Shown one piece after another: positions 23,657 through 36,866 of a stretch of DNA of 64,000 bases. Each line of letters starts with the position of its first letter. Within the stretch, counting starts at the first letter, position 1. The translations under genes and the position numbers were made by a program. Source of the stretch: Pristionchus mayeri (lineage: Eukaryota; Nematoda; Chromadorea; Rhabditida; Neodiplogasteridae); contig BTRK01000004.1 in NCBI GenBank assembly GCA_036245805.1, positions 43,054,907 to 43,118,906 on the forward strand. The letters run 5' to 3'. The notes beneath the pieces were generated by a model that searched no databases, was not told the DNA's origin, and was given only the letters and a program-made list of their open reading frames with translations.

Positions 23657-25608
23657 AAAAGGCGTGTGGAATATTTTTGAGTTCGGGCATTCGCGGGAAG
23701 AGAGGAGAGGGTCAATCAATGGATCTCCTGACTCTATGTTTCCTTACGCCGGTGATATATCACGCAGAATGAAATGAGACATTTCTTGCGAATTCATCCA
23801 TAGGATAGTGACAGAGCGAGAGCGCGAGATGAATGGAGCGAGGAGATAAAGGACGGATGGAGAGTAGAGACTGGCCATTTCCCCCCACCGCTTTTGTTCG
23901 ACACGTCCTCTCACGTGTTTATGCTATGCCACTTGCGACGGGTCACACCCATTTTCAGACAACGAGAGAGAAAGAGAAGATGGAGGGGAAGGGGTTGAAA
24001 CGATCGGCAAATACGGTAGATCTTCTCTTATGGAACGAATTTTGCGAAAGAATTTACTTCAGGAATCTTTTTGGGTGAGATGTTCTTTCAGTGGGAATCG
24101 TGGTCTAAAGAAGTGGCAGGTACGGAACGATTGAGTGCAGCTGTCAGCAAAGGGTGAGTCACACGTGTGGCAGAGAGGGGAGAAAAGAAAAAGAGGTGAG
24201 CTCGCAGCATCGAGGGGCAATGATGTGACAAGAATTTGTGTGTAGTTTGAGAGATGTGCAGGGGCGACAAAATAATTTAGGTATGAAGAAACCGGACTGG
24301 TAGGTGAAAGGTGCAATGGGATTGGCGATAGTGGAAGGCAGATAAGGTACAATAAAGAAATCGTGGATCGCAGCTGGAAAGTTGATGTGCATGGGAGTGA
24401 GAGAGTAGTTTAGATTGGACTAAAAAGTTGATTATAGTATACGTGAGAAGGAAGCAGGGAGGTTAACAAGATTCAAAGGCGATGGATGAAAGACGAGGAA
24501 GTTCGGGTTAGAGAACGGTAATAGAGAGGTGAAAAGTTAAGATGAAAATGGTATGCGCTGTTAGATTTGGGAAAGAAAGGCCTGCGAAATGTGTCGGGTC
24601 GGAGCGTTCAGCTGGGCGATGGTGAGAAGGAATGAGAAAGAGGGTGTGCGAGATGGGAGGTTGGCGAGAACATCAATCTTGCAGAGTCTCTGGTCTCTCT
24701 CGTGCCTCCAATCGCCTTCCCGCTAGATTTGCCCACGCTGCGTCTCTGTCTTTGATCAAGCTAGAAAGGGGGAGTGGCGAAATCGAGCAGACCGGGGATG
24801 AGGAACATGAAGGGGGAGGTGGAGAAAATAGACACGGTTTAGCAAATTATATATTTGTTCATTTGAGTAATAATTGTTCAGATAAAGGAACAATGGGATG
24901 TTATTCATCCGGATGTGGGAAGGATGTGAGTAGGCTTCGCAAGTAGGAAGATGCGATTTGAAAAGGAAAAGTCAAGATCAAATTGATATAGACGATACGA
25001 GTTTGGGACAGAATTGTCCGAGTGTCGAGGTGGACGATGGTGAGAAGGGAGAAAAAAAGGAGGTGCAAGAAAAGGGGAATGGCGAGAGCAGCAGACTAGA
25101 GGGGCATCTGGTCTCTCTTGCATCTCCTACGCTGCATCTCAGGCTTTAATCAATCAAAAAAGGGCCAATGGCGAGAACTAAAGACAGATGAGGGTGGAAT
25201 TGGGAGGGGGGTGAGGAGAAAGAAGGCCGGCGCGTGGTAGCAGGCATTATTAAAACGATGTATTAGTTATTTAACGCCGGAAAGATAGTACGTACGAGGA
25301 AACTCACGGGACGGACTGTAAATTCCCTTTTTATGCGGCTCTCTTCTGAGCAATTGTATCGGTAAGAAAATGTCTGCTCAATGTAATCAGTAGAAGGGGG
25401 ATATACAGATAAATAGAGGTCATCTGAGCAGGACGGAGGAAGAGAGAGAGAGAGAAAGAAACACCAGCTGATGGGTCATTTGCGACAAAGGGCTGGGGAC
25501 AATCAATCGATGAAACAGTGAGATGAAAAGCGTCTGAGGGATGTCACTTTTGGTAGACTCATTTTAGCCATTCTTCGATTACTTCCTCAGCCTTACTAAT
25601 CTGTAATT

Positions 25609-25635
25609 TAGCATTGCGATTACATCGCAATGCTA
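25609..25635. repeat. Perfect 12-bp hairpin
   Basis: TAGCATTGCGAT, a 3-base loop (TAC), then ATCGCAATGCTA. The stem has no mismatch. No run of T follows and no gene is adjacent, so a terminator role is not supported. Confidence 0.85.
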
Positions 25636-26171
25636 GATAAAGAGTAAGGTGGAGGGGAGTGTGCAAGGAAGGACTGCTGCTGACTCATGCTCGTCTTATC
25701 ATGCTTCCCCTGCTACCGTCCCCTTCTTGAGGTGAAGGAATGATGGAATTTCCCAAATCGCTTTGATTTTTTGAACACAATTACTTAAAATATTTTAGAG
25801 TGATCGGCAGGCGAGCTTAGTGCGAGCATACCATGTCAGATCTTGTTCATGGATTCGAGGAATAGCAAGCTAGTAAAAGCTCCCAATTTGAAATTCACTT
25901 TCACGTCTGCTAGAGAGACAAATTGAGGGCAGTTGGGGTATTGTGGGATGCAATTTTTACGATCTTACATCATCTGGTTAAAGAAGGAGTAACACGAAAA
26001 ATAAATTGTACATATGTAATAGTGGTTGTCGTAGAGGACAGAAATCCGATGAGAAATCACTTTATCCGAAGTGACACAGATGACTCTATCTAGAGATATG
26101 AGAATGTGAAGATCGGGCCCCAGCGCAGGCGAAGCGCGCGTATTTGAAATGAATGATAAAAACAGCAACAA

Positions 26172-26250
26172 CGAGTCGTTCCTAGCTGGATTCGAAACCA
26201 CGTAGATTTCGCTTGGCGCGCAGTAGTTACCCACTGCGCTATGATTACGA
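26172..26250 (-). repeat. tRNA-derived sequence (SINE head or tRNA pseudogene)
   Basis: On the minus strand TAGCGCAGTGGGTAACTACTG is a very good A box and D arm, and GGTTTCGAATCC about 40 bases later is a B box with one extra T. The expected anticodon stem between them does not form well and the acceptor ends do not pair. It is therefore a tRNA-derived repeat rather than a working tRNA. It differs in sequence from the heads at 2.9 and 4.1 kb. Confidence 0.6.
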
Positions 26251-26648
26251 TTGGTTCGGGCTGAGGGGAAACGTTATAGCTACCTATCACGCTCATCAGA
26301 ATGCATTACGTTCTCATCTCTCATTCGTGTTACACCTTCTTTAATCTATTATAAGCTGTTAAGTGGGAACGGTTGTGTGAATATTAATATATTTCAATCT
26401 ACAAAATCGCTTGGAGCGACAACATCACAATAGGTGGAAGGGAATCGAATTATGGTAAGGCAATCTTCAAAAGCTGCACACTCTCTGATAGTGATAAATT
26501 TAACACATAAATGAATCAAATCATAATCTGTTTATGGAATTTTCAAATATGTACAATCTCTGATAGTGGTAAGTGGAAGCGAAGTACCGAATATGCAAAT
26601 GTAATCGTTGGATCTAAGAGAACAATTGGCTCGATCAAAGCATTCTGC

Positions 26649-28621
26649 TCACTTATCGGATCCTGCGTGCCAGATTGTGATTGATCCGTGATTTCCCGGG
26701 CTTGAGTCTCCATACCTGAACATAAATACTTGAAACAACCTTCCCAATCGTTTCGAGGAAAAGAATCGTTGAACGTTTCCAAGAATAATAGTATTTTTCG
26801 CCAATAAAGAAACAATATATGACGCTCACTTGTAATCATTGGAGAGGTACTCGCGCAGGAAATTAACCACCGCAATCTTGAGGGTACCATTTCCTGAAAG
26901 GCGATCGACTCGAACCTCGTCATTCATCAACTTCATGCTTATCTCAAGGAAATACAAAAGGTAGTTTCTTACCAGTCATCACGTGAAGTTCCGTGTAATT
27001 GGTGCCCAGATGAGCTGCAAAAATGGTGTAATTCGTGCGAATAGATCACATACTGATTTCATTTTTCTCGCGGCCAAAACGATATGCGCGACCTACGCGA
27101 CCATCATCATGACGAGTGGCCATGACTCTCTCACTATTCAAGGTTTCATATCAGTTTCTCAAGTCATCTAGTAATGATGATGTCTAGTAGCATCCAATCG
27201 GTATTCTGGACCTGTACAAGGACATTGTGACATCGCTCATTCACTCTGCGTTAGGGATATCAATTCAATATTCAATATTACTCGACACTAAAATGAGGTC
27301 CGATCAAAATTTGCTAGTATGCTAGTATTGTCCATATTGTTGATACAATCATGAACCAGATCGCACAAATCCCATTCCTAAGGTGGGAATCATATGAACA
27401 TATCAGTTCCGGTAATGTTGGCGCACCCTGTAGAGGCTCTTTGTACTGCAAAATTTGGAACCACAACTACCGGACAAATCAAGAATTCGCTCACGAATTT
27501 TCTCATCGAGCCATTCTTTGAGCATCTTCTCAGCCTGCCAATCGAGCAACCAGTGCGCGTCGAAGACGTCCGCATTCATGAAGTGATTCCACCTTGAAAA
27601 AATATGAATGTTGTCTTTATTTAGTTTGTTTGTAATGTATAATTATCTCGTTTAAACCCATGATTCGTTGCAAGGGCAGAACGGAATGTATCGCTCTCAA
27701 TCGGGACTCTAGTTGAACATGCCGGCTCTGGAGGTTAGAACTACTTGGTTCCCCGTTTTGCTGGGCTTGGGGCGTCCACACAAGGCGGGTTCGCCACCCC
27801 CGCTCCAATCCAACGTATAGTATGTCCCGAGGTTGAGGTTTTCGGTGGCCTATGAGTACGGCTAACCGCCCGTGTTGTTATTGTGTGATCGTTATGGGGA
27901 ATTTCGGTCACTATTTCTTAACCCCACGTGGTCTGGTTCCTAGACATATTTGGTCCCAGATACTGGTACCAAAACACGACAAATTAGCTTACCATCTACT
28001 CATTTGCTCAATCTTGGCGTAGACCTTGGTGATGTCTCTCGATTTGGACATTTCCTTGTAAATCTCTCCGAATTTCGTCTTCAGATTATCGAGAGTCTGA
28101 AAAATATAGTAAATACACTTGCCGGTACACCAAGCATGCGCATTCTCACACATTCAGATAGTTCTTGCAGCATTTTGATATATATACTTGTCTCGGGATG
28201 ATTAATTTATGCAGTCAAATTAGCTCCAGGTGGAATATTCACAGAACTTGTTAAAATGTAGTAGGCAGTGAAAGATGTTCGCGTACAAGTATAATATTTT
28301 CTTATTTCCATTCCTTTTCCTTAAGAACAACGCACAAATACATTTGCAAACTGTACCATTACTACGTACCCAATTGCACCCGTTGGCGTACGCCATCTTG
28401 CCCCTGTCCTCAAGTTGGTTGTTCCACGTTCGAGTGGGGATAGGTATTCTTGGACGCGTCAAACAGTCCTGAAAGTGCTTATTTAAGGCTGATCTTCGAA
28501 TTATATCAATCGAATGAGTGCACACAATATATATCATATTTGCAAAAAAATGAGATATGATTATGTCATACTTTTACTCCGTTAGATTTTGTCCCCGACG
28601 GTAGTTGAGGGAGTCTTGTCA
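26649..28621 (-). CDS. Smr-domain protein, diverged (paralogue B)
   Basis: Exons in transcription order: 28621-28572, 28468-28370, 28096-27993, 27592-27471, 27014-26973, 26893-26830, 26715-26649 (stop 26651-26649), phases agreeing throughout. The start lies upstream and is not found. It parallels paralogue A: IPIPTRTWNNQLEDRGKMAY and FGEIYKEMSKSRDITK (DUF1771-like helices), then NADVFDAHWLLDWQAEKML, TELHVMTG, NGTLKIAVVNFLREYL and a last strand NHGSITIWHAG. The first Smr motif has decayed from DLHG to DAHW. The GxGxHS loop is shortened to GNGT, so the His-Ser pair is missing. It is probably nuclease-dead but still able to fold, inferred. One acceptor (27593, ttttcaag) is non-ideal. Confidence 0.68.
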
Positions 28622-31600
28622 CTGAAAAAAATGATATTCCTTATCTTACACAATCATCTCAAATGCCTGAAAAACTTCTACTTCAATTGCACACTATCGG
28701 GAGACACTATATTCTTCTCCTACTTCACAACCACTCCCACTTCACATTTCATCGATTGAACCCGTATAATATGTACGAGGTATGGCACTAGGATGATAAT
28801 TATTTCCTTTGATGTTATCGAAGGCAGTAATGCGAAATAGTTCTCATCCGGCCTAGTTCCCGAATTATTCTAGCTATTTCGCAAACTTCTGGGGTGGGCA
28901 ATTATCTCAGTTTCCGCGCGTTATTTTCCTTTTCTGGCCATGGAAAATCTACCATCGTTTTCGTCTCTGTCTCTCTCGTTTCTCTCCGATTAGACAAAAA
29001 GTGGAGGGATCAGTTAAAAAATGAGAAGGGAGAAGGCGCAACATTCACACTACCTCTGATTCTCTGAAAGAGCTAGTGCTTAGGCCTCATTTCTAAATCT
29101 TACAATATTCAATGCAGCGACAATTAGCCAACAAATTTCGCACTCTACAATAGTTTATCTGATTTCATTTGCATATGTCTATTTGGCGAGAGGAAACACA
29201 CAACACAACCCCTAATTCAAAAACTCTACATTCGCCTTGTTAGCCCCCCCCTCCCGCAACTTTTCATCTGGACCAATTCATAAGATTACTCCCTCTATGG
29301 CTCAGACTCCACTATGCTTTCAAAACATCCCGCATCGAACTTCTTTGGTGTCTTGATCTTTTCCCCTCGCCAAATGTCAACCGACTCATTCATTATCCCC
29401 TCGTGACGATTGGAGATGGCTCACTGTTTTTCTCTCACACGATTACAAAATTCCGATTAGGGTCTCTCCATGCAGATTTTTTTTCTTCAGAAATACTGTT
29501 CATTTGCATGAACATTCCAAGAATGAGCAGATTTTCGTCGTTAATTGTCAGAAGTCGGGTGAATACGCTGATTTTTCTAGGTGTCTTCACCAACCATCTA
29601 ATAAACGGCGCCTCAAATAGTGCCTAAATATTTCGAGGATAGCATTCCATAAGTCAATTCGACGGTGATGCGAAAAGTGCGCGAATACTTCTTCAAGTAA
29701 GTAGTATCGGTCAAGCTTTCGCCCTAAATGGCCCAATCAACGGAATGATTGGACATTGGAGAAAGGAGCGGGATGAGCGGGGAGTACTGTGTTATGGGGA
29801 ATGAGGGGACGGGGCGCTACTTTCGCTCATGAAAAACATGCGCGAGAAGGGACAATTATACGCTGGTTTAGTTATTTTCCTTGTGATGAGATTTCAAACA
29901 AAGATCAGGGGGGGGGGGGTTGAGAAAAGAGAAGAGAAGGAAGGAGAAAGAGTGGTCCACCCTTTCGTTCTTTCTTTGAAAGAGTTGGTGCTTAGGTCCG
30001 TACTTGCAACCCACACCTTCATCATTACATAGAGAAGATTAAATAACCTACTTCCTCATTAGATTATGTAATCATCTCCTCTCAATCCCATTTCATTCAT
30101 TCCGTCGTGTTCCACATTAGGGATGGAAATCCTATTTTTGCGTGTCCGATCTCCTAAAGATAACGCATAATAAATCGATCCCTATTTCGCAACTCGCTTT
30201 GCCTATGCCAGCACTCCCTACCCCCCCCCCGCTTATCTAGACCATGATCTTGAGCTCCCTCTACTTATTTTGCGTCGAGTCACTTAGAGCCCCTAGGGAT
30301 TGCCATCTATCACTGTTCTCCCTCCAAAGGAGGATAACTAGTCCAGAATTGATGATAACACCATGCGATAAAGACGGCCCCCTGGAATTTCAGTCTCAAA
30401 CAACATGATAGTCGATGCACAGATCTTGTGTATAATGTTGGGTTCCCTCATGTTCCCAAAACATTCCGCCCCGAACTTCTTTGATGTCTCACTTTCTTTT
30501 TCACACTCTTACGTCGGAGAGAGTGCGACCATTGCTCTCATCTCTCATTCTCTTTCTCCTCGCAAAATGTCAACTGGCTCATGCGTTCTGCTCTTAATCT
30601 CTCTTTCACTATCTTACGCACATAATTTCCCCCTAATTTTGAGTTTGCTTCCGCCAAAAATTTCTATGACGGTATATTGTAACGTGCTTTGCAGAGACCG
30701 ATTTACTCGCTTGCTCAAGCATGGGCCGAGAATGCGCGGATCAGCATACTTCAATACCGGTATCGATAAGAAATGTGAGTGCAATCAGGATTCTACCACT
30801 AATATCAAAGAAGTGGTACTCCATAGTAACTAAGAAATCCACAGTACATGTATTCGAAATGGAGGAATCGTTTTGGATTAATAGGTTCACTTATATAGCT
30901 AATGTGGTTAACATACAACATTATTCGATCAATCAATATTCTACAGAGATGTGACCATGAACCATCGTGATCTAACTGAGTGCAAAGTAGCTTTTTTTAT
31001 TTGATCTTAGTCAATGAATCATACATTTGGTTAACATTAAGTGCAACATTTAGTCCGCCTGCTCGTTATCTCTTCAAAATCTTAGGCAGAACGTTTTCTG
31101 TGCGTCGCAGAATATCGATCAGTCACATCTGCACTATTCCACACACGCCAACATACTCCTATGCCTCAGTTTGTTTTTGGTATCTTAGTCATCATGCAGG
31201 ATCGCTATGGATCGCTCGCTATAGCATACATGAACAGAGTGTCGTGCGTTTACTGAATTTCGCCATAACTGTTGAGCTGTCAATATTTATGTGGATCCCA
31301 ATTAGGCGGAAATTCCATGTATGTCTGCGCCGTAAGTTCTCCCTTATTGCAATTATCTATGCCCTTTTTTCAGGTGCTGATCCGTCTGCCCGTAACGACT
31401 CGTATCAGCATTCCGGAAGTTGTTGGAAAGTGAGTAGTCTTTGATGTTTTATTTATTTATCACAAACATATTTTGTTCCAATGAATTCCCGATTACAATT
31501 TATTTACAACTTTGTTTCGCTCTGTCAGAGGCAAAAACACATTCCGCATCCCTTTCATGCGCGCATCTGCTATCCGTTCATTGGGACTGATGGAACCTAG

Positions 31601-34600
31601 GAAGTCATTTTTCATTTTCAAAATCATTTGCACTATCTATTTCTTTCACTAAATGCAAACTTTTGCGACTACACTAGCAAGGGAATCAGATCATTTTAGT
31701 GAATGCGCGAGGGGTACTGTGGGGGTACAGGGGTACAACCACGGTGATAAGGAAGAAGAGAGGGGAGAGCGGGTGCTTGTTTCGCGCACGGAGCCTCGCA
31801 CAAATGGCTGATGTAAGCTTCGCCCTAACTGCGCCCGCAAACTATTATTGCAGATTCGTCGGCTCGCAATTGCGCTCGAATTTAATAAGCAACATGAATA
31901 ACGATGAGATTCTTTAGTCGCTCTACTGAGCCCCGAAAGGAACGAACATCCAAAGTATTGTTAGCAAAGAAATCTCTTAGAGACTAATTAAACTCCCTTT
32001 TTTAAAAAGAGTTTAAGGAGTACAAGCCATAACTAGGCACATCACCCATTCATTTCAGGCATGCACACTACCAATTTTTACCCATTTCTGGCACCACCTT
32101 CCGGGGAATATTTATTTAAGCGCGCTGCGCGCCCGTGCGGCATGCAGGCTCAAGTAAGTCATAATGAGAAGATCATGTTATCATTCACATCGCATGTTAT
32201 TCCCCGATTTTCTATATTAGTCATGAAATTATCCTAAAATGGTCAAAGTTCTTTACTTACTTGATCCCGGAAGAATCGATTGATCAGAGGGAATATGAAT
32301 ATAGGTCGTGCTCAAGCCTGAAAAGGAGGTAGAGTAGGGAATGATGTGGAGGCGAAGAGAGCTCGAAGTGGGAAATGGAATTACATATATTATTATAAAT
32401 ATTATAATTAGAAAAAAGGGAAGGGGTTATTTCGTAAAACAATGAGTCATCATTCCACTCATGGAAAAACGTGTTCCAGGTGAAGCTGATTTCCGGTTTT
32501 AAATTTCGGAAGTCTCATCCGTTCAAGTGAATCGTGCGAAAAAATGCCGCTTCTTCTATTTGGAATGGGTATGTAAATTCACGAAATCCTATAATTAGTG
32601 GACTATAATTAGTCGATACCGGATCAAAAGGTTTTACTAAATCAGGTACATGACCCTACCTAAGATGACTGAATTTATTCAGGACCGGTTTTTATGTAAG
32701 TAGTTAAAATGTATGTGTAATGCCCCTTCCTCCGATTAATGTAATAACATTTATGGAGGTTCCGCGAACTTTCCATTTTTTCAATGTGCCCAATCCCCGC
32801 ACCTGGCCTCTTGGCAAGTGTCAGCTGATACAGAGTTCACCTTCTCGATCGAACTTCTTCGTTTGTTTCGCCAGAACTGGCTACCTATAATTGCCTATAT
32901 GGGCAAAATATACTTTTGCAGATCAACTGCTACGTAATGGATGTCTAGGGAGCTGCATATGACTGATACGAGATATTTAGTATTCACAACCCATTTTTGA
33001 AGCAAGTAGGTGTTCCATGTCGTTCTTGTCTTAATTTGAGCATATTTTAATTAGAATTGTATATATTTATATGCCATCTAATTAATTTGCCTCAACAGGT
33101 AGCCAGTGAATGGGGGAGGGACGGGAACAGTCATACCTCTGTGATTCACAAGTACAAACTCATTGCAGATAAGGCTCTCTATGAATAACGGACGCTCTAA
33201 CGACGTGCATCACTGGCAGCCAAACCAGTTAGTTCAATTACAATGATTAATTCAGAAATTACACAAATCTTGAAACTGACAGAAAGGTCCGACTATTAAT
33301 GCATACTAGTTTTTTAACAGGGATAACTATCACTATCATGCACTGTTTTTTTATATATTACGCATGAAGCTGTACAGCTGATTGGAACGGGCGAATAGAG
33401 TTTGACTAGCGCCATCACATTAGGAAGTTGCTTATTGACTGGTCAGCAGGCTAGTTGCAACTCCTCAAATGGGCTAAAGAGAGAACATAAATGTGTCGCT
33501 CCAAACCCAGGTGCAATCTTAGCACCCACTGCGAGCGTTACCCGAACGATCTAGGTGTTTGCAACATTTTACTCCGAAATTACACTGTCTTATTCACGGG
33601 AAAGGCTTTCTAATGAAGAAACAAGCATTATTACTGTGAATACTATGTCACGGTTCACCCGTGAATAGCAAGGAAATTTCAATGATTGAAATGAGAATCG
33701 GATTTCCCTTGGAAGATTTTCCGATTTACCTTTTCCAACGTAGCCTAGGAAAGGAGGAAAACCTAGAGGAGAAGTTAATATTATGGGACTGGTGCTATTT
33801 TCGCGCGCGGCCAGAAAAAAATGAGGCTAGAAATGTGCACAATGATGTTGCCTATTTGCGTAGTCTCCTGATTATGCTTACAGTAGCCATATTTCGTCCC
33901 AACGAAATAGCATCATCCCATCATCGGCATTGCGCTCCTTCCCAGACAACACTGACCAGTATTTCTAGAAAATTCGTCCTCAAACCTCAAAATGTTCACT
34001 TAAAAATTCACTTCAGTGCACGTCTCCAAGTAGATCTGCGTGGCCATCGGCGGAACAAAACCATAGAGTGTTCCTATCCCCTTTGGTCACGAAGTTCTCA
34101 CGATACTTGCTACTACACATTAGTGATACCAAATGCTCTCCCATCCTCCCCCGCCAGATCTAACCGGTAAGCGAGTGTGTAAAATGGGCAGGGCTCATGC
34201 CGATTTGCCATAACTGATATTTAAGTAGGGCATGTGTCTTCTTATAAGTCGCGTTACACGCATGAAACATCGGCCATGTACCATTGGAACCATATATGAA
34301 AGCCTGTCCAAAATTGTATCTTCGTAGACAGCGCTGTGATGTCGGTTATAACCCGGTCTGTGTCTCATTCTTGAAAGGGAATACCTAAAAGTGTTCAGAA
34401 TGAAGAACGCCATTTCGTGCGAAGCAATAGTTTAGTTTGGGATGTCAGGCGCCGCGTTAATCTCGAGAAAGCTTCATGACCGAGGGGGAAGAGAATACAC
34501 AACGATTCTCGTCCGACCGACGGTCACATAGCCCTACTATCGAGCATAACGCGAAAGCTAAGAAAGGACAATGAAGTGGGAATTGGGGAGGGAAGTGTGT

Positions 34601-36866
34601 TTCGGTATCTGAATGACTAACCTAATCGGGATTGGAGCATGTATGCCAGGCAATGAGTGTTACCGGCTATTGATTTCTGACCTTGTAAACACTATGCGTG
34701 ACTCTTATATTTCTTGCAACACGAATTGTATGCACGGCATAACTCACATGTTCAAATACGCCCTCTAATTATGAATCCCGACATTACTTTGACACGGGAA
34801 ATACAGTAGGTGTCGATATCGACGATATCGACGGCTTTGCTGCTTTCAAACAAATACCGCCCCTACCGTGCGATTCATGTAGTCAAGACAGTCCCTTTGA
34901 GCTATATGCTCTTTTTCCGTTACCTGTCTCTCAAAAATTGTTTGCTCGTCGTCCATTCTCCACCGTTTCCCTTATCTCTAGCCTACGCTTGCCGGAAACT
35001 GAGAGAGATGGGATGGTCGGAAACTAATGGGGGGAAATGAGAGAAGCGATGGAACAGGGAAACTATGAGTAATCGATTGATTATCGGATCCAACACAACT
35101 GCCAGCTTTCTCGACTCGGAACATGATTAGTTTGATCAGATGAAGTTATGGCAACATGCCGCTCTTTCCGTTCCGTTAGCCATTCCGCTCCCTCTCCTAC
35201 TGTAATGTTCGATCAATTTCGTGCTAAAGAGAGACACTGGGGCAATGGAGAGATGTCGGAGGGGAGAGAAAGGGTTGGATGAAGAGCATGGGCGCATTTC
35301 AGCATGGTGGGATAAATCGATAGTTGTTATTGCGCGTAACTACCGTAATTTTCGAAACATTTGACACAAATATGTCTAATTTCAGGTAGTAGACGAAAAA
35401 AATAGGTCATCTGTGTAGAATTTCCCACCCGTTGTAACAATGTGACAGTATCTCCTGCGCTCATTCTGCTCCTTACTATTTTTCCCTCTTTTTCTCTAAC
35501 GCTCCACATTTTCCCGATATCTAACCCGCGATCGTTCACAACTGAGAAGGGGATGGTCTCAAGATAAGGAGGGACAGAAGAGAGAACTGAGGTGGCAGGA
35601 ATGAGCAATCGATGCTCCATACACCTGTCCAAGATAGTGCACCTCATTCATTTCAGTTTAAGCATACCGTGGCTATACAACACTGGTCGCATCGTTCAAA
35701 ATGCATCACCGCACCTCGCGAGTCGACGTTACTTGAGGGCACAATGCAAATTCCATATCTTCGTTCTAATTTGTTCCTTCCGTTGATTTATCTAATAAAC
35801 TGATCGGCCCCCATTTTTCTCAGGTACGATAAATATGAGGGAATGATTATTGGACGAAAAATGATGAAATATGCACAACTTAGTGATGGCAAGTAGGCTC
35901 GTGATCTCATTGTTGCACGAACTCCCTCCCCAGTCAGACATAGCGAAAGGGCGCAACTGAGATGATTAGTGTGTGGGAGATTAAAATGAAGCATCGGAGT
36001 GTCCACCTCCTCGCTCTCTAAACAACGCACTCTAGGGCATCAAAAGATGATCACCACACATGACGAACAATCGAAGTTTCATCGGAATTAGTCACCTCAT
36101 CTCGCTTAGCAGACCGATGAGAGAGCATTCAGAAACAAGAGAGCCATTTCCCACCAATCCAACCCTAATCGAAGCTGCTCGATCAGTTGTGGAGCAAGAA
36201 TTATACGATTTCACGCTATCTAAATATTTAGCCATATCTCATAAACTAAACTCATAAACTATAAACTTATCTCGATTTCTCCGCAACGGAACATACCGCG
36301 TATATACTATCTCCTCTTTTTCTCTGCTCTCCCCAATCTTCCTGAGGCTAGAGATACCACTGCCTTCTTGCATATTACATCTTTATCATTTCACAACTCC
36401 CTCGAGCTCAAATTATTCCGTATCTGCAGTTTCCCTCCATTTCTCACCTCAGCTTATATTTGATCTCTCGTCACGTTAGCATGTATGCATTAACACAATA
36501 TTGGTGCTGCTACTATGAAAAAATGCCATCATTTTTGCAATTAGTCTTAGCGGAGAATCATGAACCAATCAATGCTCTACCGTTTGCTCTTTCCTAGATT
36601 GACTGCAACTTATTTCATGATAATTCGTACCCCCATCTCGCATCTCCGAACGGCGAGATAGGGTGATGAGGGACGAGAGCGCAAATTTTCCTCACTTTTG
36701 TTCCTCAGGCTTCGCAACGAATATTATCTTCATTCTGCGGACTCTCTCATCGGTCAGACTGGTGAAACAGTAGGCATAACTAGGAGAGTTATTTCTTGCG
36801 GAGACATCTCTAACCCCTCTCCTTCCTACTTAGCGCGCTCGATCGAGATTTTCGGCCCCCTACATA
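28622..36866. other. Long stretch without convincing genes
   Basis: About 8.2 kb in which I find no exon chain or domain. Blocks near 29320-29420 and 30440-30600 are diverged copies (CGAACTTCTTTGGTGTCT versus CGAACTTCTTTGATGTCT, then GCCAAATGTCAACCGACTCA versus GCAAAATGTCAACTGGCTCA), so a repeated unit underlies 29-31 kb. A MITE is at 28784-28861. An exon-like piece at 31375-31430 (LIRLPVTTRISIPEVV between cag and gtgagt) has no partner exons. Related fragments of the 852-925 repeat lie near 34078 and 34503. Confidence 0.4.
28784..28861. mobile_element. Palindromic MITE, family 3
   Basis: Begins GGCACTAGGATGATAATTAT and ends AGTTCTCATCCGGCCTAGTTCC. This is the shortest and most degraded of the four copies; the central TGACGTCA is not kept. 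Confidence 0.55.

Larger units (their letters stand above)
22069..26171. other. Stretch without supported genes; repeats and hairpins
   Basis: About 4.1 kb with strong purine bias on the plus strand between about 22.5 and 25.8 kb. No exon series is recognised. Segments 24610-24800 and 25030-25170 are diverged copies, sharing a ...GGCGAGA... / GTCTCTC / ...CGCTGC..TCTC... order. A palindromic MITE (23562-23656) and a perfect hairpin (25609-25635) are listed separately. Upstream exons of the Smr gene ending at 20431 may hide in 22.1-22.5 kb. Confidence 0.45.

Noticed and set aside
25609..25635. Rho-independent terminator
   Set aside because: The hairpin is perfect but lacks a T run, and such terminators do not apply to nematode nuclear genes.
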